Positions 7,297 to 15,574 are shown, numbered from the stretch's first letter. The stretch is DNA of 15,670 nucleotides from a bacterium (GCA_030428825.1 JAUIEL010000060.1:1-15670); one strand, 5' to 3'. Translations and numbers: made by a program. The notes: generated by a model not told the origin, from the letters alone.

Positions 7297-10200
7297 TCAC
7301 GCCACGTACGCGAACTCGTTCAGGTTCAGGATCACCAGGCAGAAGAGGGCGAGCGGGTCGACCCCGTCCTCGCCGGAGAGCTCCTCGACGAACGCCCGGT
7401 GGCTCGCCACCTCGCCGTCGGTCGCCTCCCTCCCGAGCGCGAGCGCGACCGCTCGCCGGATCTGCCGGTCGATGTCGTCGCCGACCTCGCCGCGCAGCCG
7501 CTCCGCGAACCGCGTCGCCATCTCGTGCACGAACTCGCCGTTCACCATCGTCAGCGCCTGCGTCGGCTGCGTCGTCGTGAACCGCTCCGGGCAGGTCTGG
7601 TCGGTGTCGGCGAGGTCGAGCGCGGCGAGGAACGGCGTCAGGAGCGACCGCTTCACCTTGATGTAGATCGAGCGCCGGAACGTCTCCTCCAACGGCGACG
7701 TCCCCCAGGCCGCGTCCGGCCGCGACGACGTGGCGAGCGCCTCCTTCGGCATCCGCGAGTAGAACGACGGCCCGCCGCGGCGCTCGTTCAGGCGTCCGGT
7801 CATCGCGATCATCGTGTCGCGCATCTCCTCCGCCGACAGGCGCCGGAGCGCGAACCGGGAGAAGAGGTCGTTCGCCGGGTCGGCCGCGAGCGCGTCCGGG
7901 TGCGCGTGCGAGGACATCCGGTACGTCGCCGAGGTGAGGATCAGGCGGTGCATCGCCTTCACGCTCCAGCCGCGCGCGACGAACTCGGCGGCGAGCCAGT
8001 CGAGCAGCGCCGGGTGCGTCGACCCCTCGCCGAGGGCGCCGAAGTCGTTCGGCGTCCTCACGATCCCGCGGCCGAGGTGGTGCTGCCAGATCCGGTTCGC
8101 CATCACGCGCGCCGTCATCGGGTGATCGTCGCTCGCGATCCACTCGGCGAGCACGCGCCGGCGCCCCGACGTCGGCGCGTCCGCGGGAGGGTCGGGAACG
8201 ACGGCCGGCGGCGGGTCGAAGAGGGCCGGGAACGCCGGCTCGACCGGGTCGCCGAGGGCGTGGGCGCTCCCCCGGACGTGGACGTGGAGCGGCTCGGGCC
8301 GGCCGCCGCGCTCGGTCACCGCCAGCGCGCGCGGCGCCACGATCTCGCGCCGCCGGATCGCCTCGAACGCCTCGCGTGCCGGCCCCGCGTCGCCGATCGT
8401 CGCCGCCAGCGTCAGCGGCCGCCGCCCGAACGCGACGTCCGTCGGGGCCGCCGCCGCGAGGGCGTCGACGCGGGCCGGCTCGACGTGCACGAACTGCCCC
8501 CCGAAGTCCTGCGCGCACCGGACGGCGAGGAGGTTCTCCCCCTGCCGGACCGCCGCCCGCGCCGCGTCGCTCGGCGGGAGCTCGCCGTACGCCGTGACGT
8601 ACCCGCTCCGCCCGACCGCGAGGACGCCGTTCACGAACACCTCGAGGTCGTCGTCGTGGTGGCCGACGAACGTCAGCGCGTCCCGCTCCGCGGCGTTCCA
8701 GACGAACGACCGCCGCAGCCAGACGTGGCGCGTCGACCACTCGGTCCCGATCTCGCTCCCCGGGGTGCCGGCGGTCCCGAAGCCGGGCGCGCCGACCGAC
8801 CACGCGGAATCGTCGAACGAGGGGGACGCCCAGTCCGGCCCCGGATCGTCGAACGTGTGCCTCCACGTCGGCGACGTCCCCGGCCGCCACCACAGGGCGG
8901 GCGGCGGCGCGTTCGGGTCGACGTCGTCGAGGCGGACCTCGACCGTCCCCGCCGCCAGGACGATCGACCGCTCGCGCGCCACCCCCGGGCCGAGGAGCGA
9001 CGTTCCGCCGACGGTCAGTCGCGCCCGCTCGCCGCCGCCCCGCAGTCCGAACCGCGCCGTCCCGTCCGCCGGGACGTCGAGGGGCCCGGTCCAGGTCGTC
9101 CGGTCGTCCGACGGCCGGAGCAGCCGGACGCCGCGCGCCTCGACCTCCTCGCGCCGCGCCGCGAGCCACGCCGAGAGCTCCGCGTCCCGCTCGGCCCGGC
9201 GCCGGTCGATCTCCGCGCGCTCCTCCGGCGTCGGGATCTCGACCAACGGCCCGTCGGCGCGCAGGTCGGTCAGCCCGTGGAAGAACGCCATGAACCGGTA
9301 GTAGTCCGTCTGCGGGATCGGGTCCTTCTTGTGGTCGTGGCACCGCGCGCACCCGAGGGTCACCCCGAGGAACGCCTGGCTCGTCGTCGAGACGAGGTCG
9401 TCGAGCGTGTCGTACCGCGCCTGCAGCACGCCCTGCCCCGGCTCGTCGTCCCACTGCATCAGCCGTTGGAACCCCGTCGCGACGAGCGTCTCCGGCGTCA
9501 CCTCGTCGAGCTCGTCCCCCGCGAGCTGCTCGAGCACGAACCGGTCGTACGGCTTGTCCTCGTCGAACGCGTCGATCACCCAGTCGCGGTAGCGCCAGAC
9601 GAACGGCTTGTCGGTGTCCCGCTCGAACCCGTTCGTCTCGGCGTACCGCACGACGTCGAGCCAGTGCCGGGCCCAGCGCTCGCCGTACCGCGGCGACGCG
9701 AGGAGGCGCTCGATCGCCGCCTCGTACGCGGCGTCGGACGGGTCGGCGACGAACGCGCGGACCTCGTCCGGCGTCGGCGGGAGACCGGTGAGGTCGAACG
9801 TCACCCGCCGGAGGAGCGTCGCCGGGTCGGCCGGCGGGGCGGGCGGCGCGGAGGCCGCCTCGAGTCGGGCGAGGACGAACGCGTCGATCGGATTCCGGAC
9901 CCAAGCCTCGTCGCGGACCGCCGGCGGCGCGGGGCGGACGACCGGCCCGTACCGCCACGGCTCGATCGCCGACTCCTCGCCCTCGTCGTCCGGCGCGACG
10001 CCGAAGTCGTCCTCCCCCTCCCAGGGGATCCCCTCGGCGACCCAGCGCGCGAGGAGCTCGATCTCGTCGTCGTCGAGCTTCCCCTTCGGCGGCATCTGGT
10101 GGTCCGGGTCGGCGTACCGGATCATCTTCAGGAGGAGGCTCGTCTCCGGCTGCAGCAGGTCGACCGCCGGCCCCGAGTCGCCGCCGGCGAGGACCCCCTC

Positions 10201-10386
10201 GCGGCTGGTCAGCCGGAGCCCGCCCTTCACGCGCTTCCGCCCGCCGTGGCAACGGAAGCACTGCTCCTCGAGGATCGGCAGGACGTCGTCCTCGAACGAG
10301 AGCGGCGCGCCCGCCGGATCGTCGGCGGCGACGAGCACGGCGAGGAAGAGGGCCGGCAGGGCGGAGACGGCGCGGGTCGGCTTCAT
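7297..10386 (-). CDS. PSCyt1/PSCyt2(DUF1549)/PSD1(DUF1553) exported cytochrome-like protein with a jelly-roll insertion
   Basis: The product has 1029 residues. A signal peptide (about 1-21) is followed by a PSCyt1 cytochrome-c-like domain with heme motif CFRCH (43-47) and a likely Met ligand in HQMPPKG (96-102). The DUF1549 domain spans about 160-380 (NPIDAFVLARLE, LLASPRYGERWARHWLD, RYAETNGFE) and ends with a second CxxCH, GCARCHDHKKDPI (Cys346/Cys349/His350). Residues about 500-640 form a carbohydrate-binding jelly-roll-like module (FDDSAWS, VWLRRSF, HDDDLEVFVNGV) placed between DUF1549 and DUF1553. DUF1553 covers about 740-1010 (MTARVMANRIWQHHLGRGIV, TPNDFGALGE, LNLNEFAYV). It is known as a planctomycete-enriched family of unproven reaction, thought to handle sugars or polymers outside the cytoplasm. 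The ATG at 10386 was chosen because the signal peptide begins there. Confidence 0.93.
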   Translation of the reverse strand: MKPTRAVSALPALFLAVLVAADDPAGAPLSFEDDVLPILEEQCFRCHGGRKRVKGGLRLTSREGVLAGGDSGPAVDLLQPETSLLLKMIRYADPDHQMPPKGKLDDDEIELLARWVAEGIPWEGEDDFGVAPDDEGEESAIEPWRYGPVVRPAPPAVRDEAWVRNPIDAFVLARLEAASAPPAPPADPATLLRRVTFDLTGLPPTPDEVRAFVADPSDAAYEAAIERLLASPRYGERWARHWLDVVRYAETNGFERDTDKPFVWRYRDWVIDAFDEDKPYDRFVLEQLAGDELDEVTPETLVATGFQRLMQWDDEPGQGVLQARYDTLDDLVSTTSQAFLGVTLGCARCHDHKKDPIPQTDYYRFMAFFHGLTDLRADGPLVEIPTPEERAEIDRRRAERDAELSAWLAARREEVEARGVRLLRPSDDRTTWTGPLDVPADGTARFGLRGGGERARLTVGGTSLLGPGVARERSIVLAAGTVEVRLDDVDPNAPPPALWWRPGTSPTWRHTFDDPGPDWASPSFDDSAWSVGAPGFGTAGTPGSEIGTEWSTRHVWLRRSFVWNAAERDALTFVGHHDDDLEVFVNGVLAVGRSGYVTAYGELPPSDAARAAVRQGENLLAVRCAQDFGGQFVHVEPARVDALAAAAPTDVAFGRRPLTLAATIGDAGPAREAFEAIRRREIVAPRALAVTERGGRPEPLHVHVRGSAHALGDPVEPAFPALFDPPPAVVPDPPADAPTSGRRRVLAEWIASDDHPMTARVMANRIWQHHLGRGIVRTPNDFGALGEGSTHPALLDWLAAEFVARGWSVKAMHRLILTSATYRMSSHAHPDALAADPANDLFSRFALRRLSAEEMRDTMIAMTGRLNERRGGPSFYSRMPKEALATSSRPDAAWGTSPLEETFRRSIYIKVKRSLLTPFLAALDLADTDQTCPERFTTTQPTQALTMVNGEFVHEMATRFAERLRGEVGDDIDRQIRRAVALALGREATDGEVASHRAFVEELSGEDGVDPLALFCLVILNLNEFAYVA

Positions 10387-10468
10387 CCTCGGTCGGCGCG
10401 GGGGGCGCGGGGCTGCGGGGGCGTCGGTAGCATGGAGGGACGCACGGTCGATCCGCGGAAGATACCAG
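10387..10468. promoter_or_regulatory. Divergent intergenic region between the PSCyt/PSD1-ada unit and the sugar ABC importer
   Basis: These 82 nt separate the two diverging starts and must hold at least one promoter for each direction if both are transcribed from here. The sequence is a G-rich run followed by a less GC-rich stretch near 10455-10468. I see no clear -35/-10 pair or inverted repeat. Confidence 0.45.
10457..10462 (+). promoter_or_regulatory. Ribosome binding site for the sugar-binding protein at 10469
   Basis: GGAAGA lies 6 nt before the ATG at 10469, which opens directly into a lipoprotein signal. Confidence 0.6.
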
Positions 10469-11482
10469 ATGCGCGCACCACGCCTCCTCGTCCCTCTCCT
10501 CGTCGCCCTCGCGACGCTCGCCGCCTGCTCGAAGAACGGCGGAGGGGACGGCGCCGCCGATCGCCCGAAGGTGGCGTTCGTGACGAACGGCATCGCCTCG
10601 TTCTGGACGATCGCGAACGCGGGCGTCCGCGCGGCGGCCGAGGAGTTCGCCGCCGACGCGGAGTTCAAGGCGCCGAACGACGTCGCGGACCAGAAGCGGA
10701 TCGTCGAGGAGCTCCTGACCCTCGGCGTCGACGGCATCGCGATCAGCCCGATCGACGGCGTGAACCAGGCGAGTCTCATCGACGAGGCGTGCGACCGGAC
10801 GCGCGTCATCACCCACGATTCGGACGCGCCGGGGACGAAGCGGCTCTGCTACGTCGGGATGGACAACTACACGGCGGGCCGCGAGTGCGGGAAGCTCCTG
10901 AAGGAGGCGATGCCGGGAGGCGGGTCGGTGATGCTGTTCGTCGGTCGGATGGAGCAGGACAACGCGAAGCTCCGCCGGCAGGGGATCGTCGACGAGCTCC
11001 TCGACCGGCCGGCCGACCGGACGCGGTTCGACCCGCCCGGCGAGGTCCTCGCCGGCGAGCGGTACACCATCCTCGACACGCGGACCGACCAGTTCGACAC
11101 GTCGCGCGCGAAGGCGAACGCCGAGGACGCGTTGGCGCTCCACCCGGACCTCGACGCCATGATCGGCCTCTTCGAGTACAACACGCCGGCGTGCCTCGAG
11201 GCGCTCCAGACCGCCGGGAAGCTCGGGGCGGTCGCCGTCGTCGGGTTCGACGAGAACGACCGGACGCTGCAGGGGATCCTCGACGGCCACGTCCACGGGA
11301 CGGTGACCCAGCAGCCGTACCGCTACGGCTACGAGTCGGTCCGGATCCTCGCCGGCCTCGCCCGCGGCGAGGACGTCCTGCCGGAGGGCGGGTTCCTCGA
11401 CGTCCCGGCGCGGGTGGTCCGGAAGGAGGACTGCCGCGCCTTCCGGGACGAGCTGAAGCGCCTCGTCGAAGGCGGCTCGTGA
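10469..11482 (+). CDS. Sugar ABC transporter substrate-binding lipoprotein (RbsB-like periplasmic binding protein 4 family)
   Basis: The 337-residue protein carries a lipoprotein signal, LVALATLAAC, with Cys20 as the lipidation site. A short Gly/Asp linker leads into the type I periplasmic-binding fold of the ribose/galactose class: KVAFVTNGIASFW (34-46), VDGIAISPID, VITHDSDAPG, YVGMDNYTAGRECGKLL, ARVRP-like substitutes such as GFDENDRTLQGIL, and GTVTQQPYRYGYESV near the end. In this family the D-S-D and N-Y-T-A-G segments line the sugar pocket. It would capture an extracytoplasmic sugar and hand it to the permease. The specific sugar cannot be told. Its stop overlaps the ATPase start (GTGA, 11479-11482). 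It is divergent from the PSCyt/PSD1 unit, and codon use is fully planctomycete-like. Confidence 0.92.
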   Translation: MRAPRLLVPLLVALATLAACSKNGGGDGAADRPKVAFVTNGIASFWTIANAGVRAAAEEFAADAEFKAPNDVADQKRIVEELLTLGVDGIAISPIDGVNQASLIDEACDRTRVITHDSDAPGTKRLCYVGMDNYTAGRECGKLLKEAMPGGGSVMLFVGRMEQDNAKLRRQGIVDELLDRPADRTRFDPPGEVLAGERYTILDTRTDQFDTSRAKANAEDALALHPDLDAMIGLFEYNTPACLEALQTAGKLGAVAVVGFDENDRTLQGILDGHVHGTVTQQPYRYGYESVRILAGLARGEDVLPEGGFLDVPARVVRKEDCRAFRDELKRLVEGGS

Positions 11483-12996
11483 CCGGAGGCGCGGCCCCGC
11501 TCCTCGCGGCGCGGGGGATCACGAAGCGGTACCCGGGCGTCCTGGCGCTCGACGGCGTCGATCTCGAGCTCCGCGCCGGCGAGGTCGTCGCGGTCGTCGG
11601 AGAGAACGGCGCCGGGAAGAGCACGCTCATGAAGGTGCTCGCCGGGGTCACGACGCCGGACGACGGCGAGCTCCTCCTCGACGGCGCGCCGGTGACGATC
11701 GACTCGACGCGCCGCGCGGCGGAGCTCGGCGTCGTCCTGATCCACCAGGAGCTCTGCCTCGCCGACAACCTCACCGTCGGCGCGAACGTCCACCTCGGCC
11801 GCGAGCCGCGCCGCCGCGGACTGATCGACGAGGGCGCGATCGAGCGCCGCACGCGCGAGGTGCTCGACCGGATCGGCGCCGACTTCGCGCCCGACACTCC
11901 GGTCGCCTCGCTGGCGATCGGCCAGCAGCAGTCGGTCGAGATCGCGAAGGCGCTGGCGCAGGACGCGCGCGTCCTCATCCTCGACGAGCCGACGTCGTCC
12001 CTCTCGCTCGCCGAGTCGGAGCATCTCTTCCGCGTCCTCGACGGCCTCCGCGCGAAGGGGACGTCGATCGTCTACATCTCCCACCGTCTCGGCGAGGTGA
12101 AGCGGCTGGCGGACCGGGTCGTCGTCCTGCGCGACGGGAGGAACGCCGGCGCGCTCGCCCGGGACGAGGTCGAGCACGACGCGATGGTCCGCCTGATGGT
12201 CGGCCGCGACGTCGCGATCCAGCCCCAGATCTCCCGCGCCACCGACGAGGTCGTCCTCCGGGTCGACGGCGTCGTCACCGAGGCGTGGCCCGACGCGCGC
12301 GTGTCGTTCGAGGTGCGGCGCGGCGAGCTCGTCGGCCTCGCCGGCCTCGTCGGCGCGGGGCGGACCGAGCTGCTCAGGACGCTGTTCGGCGTCGACCGGC
12401 CGCTCGCCGGCGAGGTCACGGTCGAGGGGCGCCGGCTCGACCCGCGGCACCCGCGCGAGGCGATCGCGGCCGGCGTCGGGTTCGTCCCGGAGGACCGGAA
12501 GCGGCACGGCCTGTTCCTCGAGATGGACGTGCGGGAGAACCTCGGCGTCGCGTCGCTCGCCGAACACGCCCGGCTCGGCCTCGTCGACGACGCCCGGGAG
12601 GAGGCGTTGGCGGCGGAGATGATCGACGCCCTCTCGATCCGGACGAGCGGACCGGACCAGCTCGGCGGCCTCCTCTCCGGCGGGAACCAGCAGAAGGTGG
12701 TGCTCGGGAAGTGGCTGGCGACGCGGCCGCGCCTCCTGCTGCTCGACGAGCCGACGCGCGGGATCGACGTCGGCGCGCGGCAGGAGATCTACGCGCTCCT
12801 CCGGCGCCTCGCCGCGGACGGGCTGGCGATCGTCTTCGCGTCGTCGGAGATGGAGGAGGTCCTGACCCTCTCCGACCGCGTGCTCGTGCTGCACGCGGGG
12901 CGGGTCGCCGGCGCGCTCGGGCGGGACGCGCTGACGGAGGAGGCGGTGATGCGGCTCGCCACGGCGAGCGGCGGCGCCGGAGGGGCGGCGGCGTGA
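11479..12996 (+). CDS. Sugar ABC transporter ATP-binding protein with two nucleotide-binding domains (RbsA/MglA type)
   Basis: The 505 residues form two ABC domains in tandem, the usual size and layout for the ribose/xylose/galactose importer class. Domain 1 has Walker A GENGAGKST (41-49), a variant signature LAIGQQQ (145-151), Walker B VLILDEP (165-171) and the H-loop His202 in YISHR. Domain 2 has the family's typical degenerate Walker A (GLVGAGRTEL, 289-298), an intact signature LSGGNQQK (399-406) and Walker B LLLLDEPTRGID (419-430). One competent and one degenerate ATP site is normal for this family. It begins with GTG at 11479, overlapping the binding-protein stop, and ends with a GTGA overlap onto the permease start at 12993. 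It would power import together with that permease, whose gene is cut short here by a probable contig junction. Confidence 0.95.
   Translation: MTGGAAPLLAARGITKRYPGVLALDGVDLELRAGEVVAVVGENGAGKSTLMKVLAGVTTPDDGELLLDGAPVTIDSTRRAAELGVVLIHQELCLADNLTVGANVHLGREPRRRGLIDEGAIERRTREVLDRIGADFAPDTPVASLAIGQQQSVEIAKALAQDARVLILDEPTSSLSLAESEHLFRVLDGLRAKGTSIVYISHRLGEVKRLADRVVVLRDGRNAGALARDEVEHDAMVRLMVGRDVAIQPQISRATDEVVLRVDGVVTEAWPDARVSFEVRRGELVGLAGLVGAGRTELLRTLFGVDRPLAGEVTVEGRRLDPRHPREAIAAGVGFVPEDRKRHGLFLEMDVRENLGVASLAEHARLGLVDDAREEALAAEMIDALSIRTSGPDQLGGLLSGGNQQKVVLGKWLATRPRLLLLDEPTRGIDVGARQEIYALLRRLAADGLAIVFASSEMEEVLTLSDRVLVLHAGRVAGALGRDALTEEAVMRLATASGGAGGAAA
12979..12985 (+). promoter_or_regulatory. Ribosome binding site for the GTG start at 12993
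   Basis: GGAGGGG lies 7 nt before the GTG at 12993 and, with the 4-nt overlap of stop and start, fixes that start inside the ATPase gene end. Confidence 0.65.
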
Positions 12997-15068
12997 AGAA
13001 GATCCTCGGCATCCTCGGGTTGCTGATCGCGGTCTATGCGTCGGGATACATGCCGCTGCATCGTCACCACACCGGCAAGCGTCGGGCCGACGATGTGCGG
13101 TTCTTCGGTTTTCTGCTGCTCTTCATGGCGGCCATGGTCGGGCTGGTCATGTCGCAGGATCTCATCCTGCTGTTCGTGTTCTGGGACCTCACCGCGATCG
13201 CGTCCTACTTCCTGATCGGGTACGACAGCGAGGAAGAGGAGTCCCGAACCGCCGCATTGATGGCCCTGCTGGTGACCGGTGTCAGCGCGGTTGGTGTGCT
13301 GGTTGGCGCGCTCCTGCTCTGGTCGGAGTACCGGACGTTCTCGCTCCCACTACTGTTCCAGTCCGCTGAGCCGTCGACCACGGTGACCTGGGCGGTTTCG
13401 CTGATCCTGGTCGGTGCGCTTGCGAAGAGCGCGCAGTTCCCACTGCATTTCTGGCTGCCGCGCGCAATGGCAGCGCCGACTCCGGTGTCCGCGTACCTGC
13501 ATTCGGCGGCGATGGTCGCCGCCGGTGTGTTCCTCATTGGGCGTATCTATCCGCTGGTCTCCCTGGATACCCGCGTGCTGGACGCGCTGATTGTCATCGG
13601 CGGCGCCTCGATGGTGGTGGGCGGCCTGGTGGCGCTGACGCGCGACGTGTTCAAGCAGGTGCTGGCCTATTCCACCATCTCCCAATACGGCTATGTCGTG
13701 GTCATGTTCGGCATCGGTGGCGAGTATGGTGTCGCCGGTGCAACCTTCTACGTCATCGCCCACGCCATCGCCAAGAGCGCGTTGTTCATGACCGCCGGCG
13801 CGGTGACCGAGGCAACCGGCAGCGCGCGTCTCGCCGACGTCGGCGGCCTGTGGCGGCGGATGCCGTGGCTCGCCGTCGGCAGCGCCATGGCATCCGCCGG
13901 ATTGATGGCGCTGCCGTTCACGATCGGCTTTTTCAAGGACGAGTTGTTCTTCGCCGGCGCAGACGGGCGCGGGCAGCTCATCCAGTGGTTCGCAGTCGCC
14001 GGCGCGACCCTGAGCTTCGCGTATATTGCCCGCTTCTGGGCTGGCATCTTCCTCGGCCCCCGGCAGGGTGACGTGCAGCCGGTGCCAGCGTCGCTCGTGA
14101 TCCCGGTCGGGGTGCTCGGCGCGCTGACGGTGCTCGGCGGGATTTGGGTCGAGCCGTTTCGGTGGCTTGCCGAGCAGGCGGCGCGGGTCAGCTTCGGTGA
14201 GGAGCTGGAGATCAACCTCGCCTATCACCTGGATACCCGGACGGAGAACCTGATGGCCCTGTCGGTGTATGGACTCGGCGCGGTCGTCCTGCTCACCGGG
14301 CGCTGGTGGCACCAGCCAGTCGAGCGGCTGGTCAAGATTGGCAACCGCATCGGTCCTGCCCGCGGGTATGCGCTGGCCCTGTACGGGATGAACCGGTTGT
14401 CTGACAGCATCCACGATTTCGAGGTGCGCGACCTTCGCAGCCGCATCGCGACGATTCTCATCCCCTCCGGGGCGCTGGTGTTGTTGGCGGTGATCTACTC
14501 GCCGACGCAGGATACCTTCAGGTTTACCAGCATCGAGTCCGGCGATCTGCCATTGTTGCTGATGCTCGGTGTTGCCGCGGCCAGTGGCGTGATGGTGGTG
14601 ATCCCGCAGGACCACCTGCGCATGGCCCTGACCCTTTCCGGGGTCGGGTTCAGCCTGGCGGTTGTCTATGCGCTGCTCGGCGCACCCGATGTCGCGCTGG
14701 TCGCGGTGCTCATCGAGACGATCTTCACGGTTGTTTTCATCGGTATCCTGGTGCTGATTCCGCGCCCGATCCTTCGCTACGAGCGCAACCTGCGCGCGCC
14801 TCGCATTCGGCTGGGACGCGATGCGATCATCGCGTTCATCGCGGGCTCGGTGGCGTTCGTGGTGGTCTGGAGCGCGCTTTCGCGGCCGTCGGCCTCGACA
14901 ACGGTAATCGGGCGGCACATCGAGCAGTCGCCGTTGGCACACGGCTACGACGTCGTCACCGTGATCCTGGCCGATTTTCGCGGGTTTGACACCATGGGCG
15001 AGATTACGGTGATCGCGATCGCGTTCGTCGGCATCCTCAGCCTGATGCGGGCAGGAAGGCTGCGATGA
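12993..15068 (+). CDS. mrpA: Composite frame: first residues of a sugar ABC permease joined to an MrpA-type Na+/H+ antiporter subunit with MbhD/MbhE-like C-terminus
   Basis: The 691-residue frame opens with VKKILGILGLLIAV, typical of RbsC-like sugar permeases and expected after the ATPase. At about residue 15 it becomes MrpA (YASGYMPLH), a proton-pumping, NuoL-like membrane subunit. MrpA landmarks are FWDLTAIASYFLIG (63-76), AKSAQFPLHFWLP with Lys145, PTPVSAYLHS with His170, HAIAKSALF with Lys261, and GFFKDELFF with Lys315. The C-terminus has a DUF4040/MbhD region (about 520-591) and an MbhE-like part with the hallmark DVVTVILADFRGFDTMGEI (about 655-675). The first about 90 residues of a normal MrpA are missing, replaced by the permease start. 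Codon use changes at the same point (9 of 60 codons end in A/T, against 1 of 60 just before). The stop overlaps mrpB (ATGA at 15065-15068). Confidence 0.85.
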   Translation: MKKILGILGLLIAVYASGYMPLHRHHTGKRRADDVRFFGFLLLFMAAMVGLVMSQDLILLFVFWDLTAIASYFLIGYDSEEEESRTAALMALLVTGVSAVGVLVGALLLWSEYRTFSLPLLFQSAEPSTTVTWAVSLILVGALAKSAQFPLHFWLPRAMAAPTPVSAYLHSAAMVAAGVFLIGRIYPLVSLDTRVLDALIVIGGASMVVGGLVALTRDVFKQVLAYSTISQYGYVVVMFGIGGEYGVAGATFYVIAHAIAKSALFMTAGAVTEATGSARLADVGGLWRRMPWLAVGSAMASAGLMALPFTIGFFKDELFFAGADGRGQLIQWFAVAGATLSFAYIARFWAGIFLGPRQGDVQPVPASLVIPVGVLGALTVLGGIWVEPFRWLAEQAARVSFGEELEINLAYHLDTRTENLMALSVYGLGAVVLLTGRWWHQPVERLVKIGNRIGPARGYALALYGMNRLSDSIHDFEVRDLRSRIATILIPSGALVLLAVIYSPTQDTFRFTSIESGDLPLLLMLGVAAASGVMVVIPQDHLRMALTLSGVGFSLAVVYALLGAPDVALVAVLIETIFTVVFIGILVLIPRPILRYERNLRAPRIRLGRDAIIAFIAGSVAFVVVWSALSRPSASTTVIGRHIEQSPLAHGYDVVTVILADFRGFDTMGEITVIAIAFVGILSLMRAGRLR
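13010..13042. other. Probable junction 3: ABC permease start to MrpA interior
   Basis: The bases around the LLIAVYA codons could belong to either gene, so the join lies somewhere here. Upstream the text is planctomycete ABC importer; downstream it is an Mrp operon with different codon use. TTG (13020) and TAT (13035) are the first codons untypical of the upstream gene. Confidence 0.7.
15053..15059 (+). promoter_or_regulatory. Ribosome binding site for mrpB
   Basis: AGGAAGG within the end of the mrpA frame lies 5 nt before the ATG at 15065, supporting that start. Confidence 0.6.
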
Positions 15069-15574
15069 GCGACAGGACCGTCACCACCACCGTTCTCACG
15101 CAGGTCGCCGCCCGCATATTGCTGATCCCGATCTTCGTGGTTGCGATCGGCATCATGATCAAGGGCTACGTGGATATCGGCGACGGATTCTCGGCGGGTG
15201 TCATTGCTTCACTGGGTGTCGCGTTGCAGGTGATGGTGTTTGGGCCGGAGGAGCTCACCCGGCTTCCTGTGATCCAGCGCGCACCGAAAGGGACATTCCT
15301 CGGGTTGCTCATCGCGCTGCTCACCGCGTTCGTGCCGGCCGTGCGCGGGCAGCCGCTCATGACGCATTGGCCCCCGGCGGGCGAGAAGGCGATCCACTTC
15401 GGGACCGTGGAGTTCATCACCGCGGTCGCATTCGATGTCGGTGTGTTCCTGGTGGTGTTCGGGTTCGGCGTTGGGGTCACGGCGACGCTCGCGCGGGCCC
15501 AGGAGCGCAAGTCAAGCATGGCGGGGCTGTTCTCGCGGCCGGGCGATGCCGGAGAGGCAGGTGAGCGGTCGTGA
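15065..15574 (+). CDS. mrpB: MrpB/MnhB-type subunit of Na+/H+ antiporter
   Basis: The 169-residue protein has about four hydrophobic helices and matches MnhB/MrpB: an N-terminal helix RILLIPIFVVAIGIMIKGY, then GDGFSAGVIASLGVALQ where most family members have PGGGFIGG, and later GTVEFITAVAFDVGVFLVVFGFGV, which matches the conserved family end. It is an accessory membrane subunit needed for assembly of the multi-subunit antiporter that exchanges cytoplasmic Na+ for H+. It starts at an ATG overlapping the mrpA stop, and its own TGA overlaps the GTG of mrpC (15571-15574), the usual tight Mrp gene packing. The polar tail after the last helix (AQERKSSMAGLF onward) is probably cytoplasmic. Codon use is that of the right-hand flank. 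Confidence 0.9.
   Translation: MSDRTVTTTVLTQVAARILLIPIFVVAIGIMIKGYVDIGDGFSAGVIASLGVALQVMVFGPEELTRLPVIQRAPKGTFLGLLIALLTAFVPAVRGQPLMTHWPPAGEKAIHFGTVEFITAVAFDVGVFLVVFGFGVGVTATLARAQERKSSMAGLFSRPGDAGEAGERS

Noticed and set aside
7088..11296. Minus-strand open frame of about 1400 codons across PSD1 and the binding-protein gene
   Set aside because: No recognisable domain; it is another frame of genes with strong evidence.
6754..12996. Plus-strand open frame of about 2080 codons covering several genes, in frame with the ABC ATPase at its end
   Set aside because: Only its last part (from 11479) has a recognisable protein. The rest is Arg/Pro-rich text antisense to the DUF1501 and PSD1 genes, as expected from the scarcity of stop codons in very GC-rich DNA.
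12993..15068. A natural fusion of an ABC permease with an antiporter as a new transport system
   Set aside because: Only about 14 permease residues remain, MrpA lacks its own start, and codon use switches at the same place. A contig join explains all three more simply.
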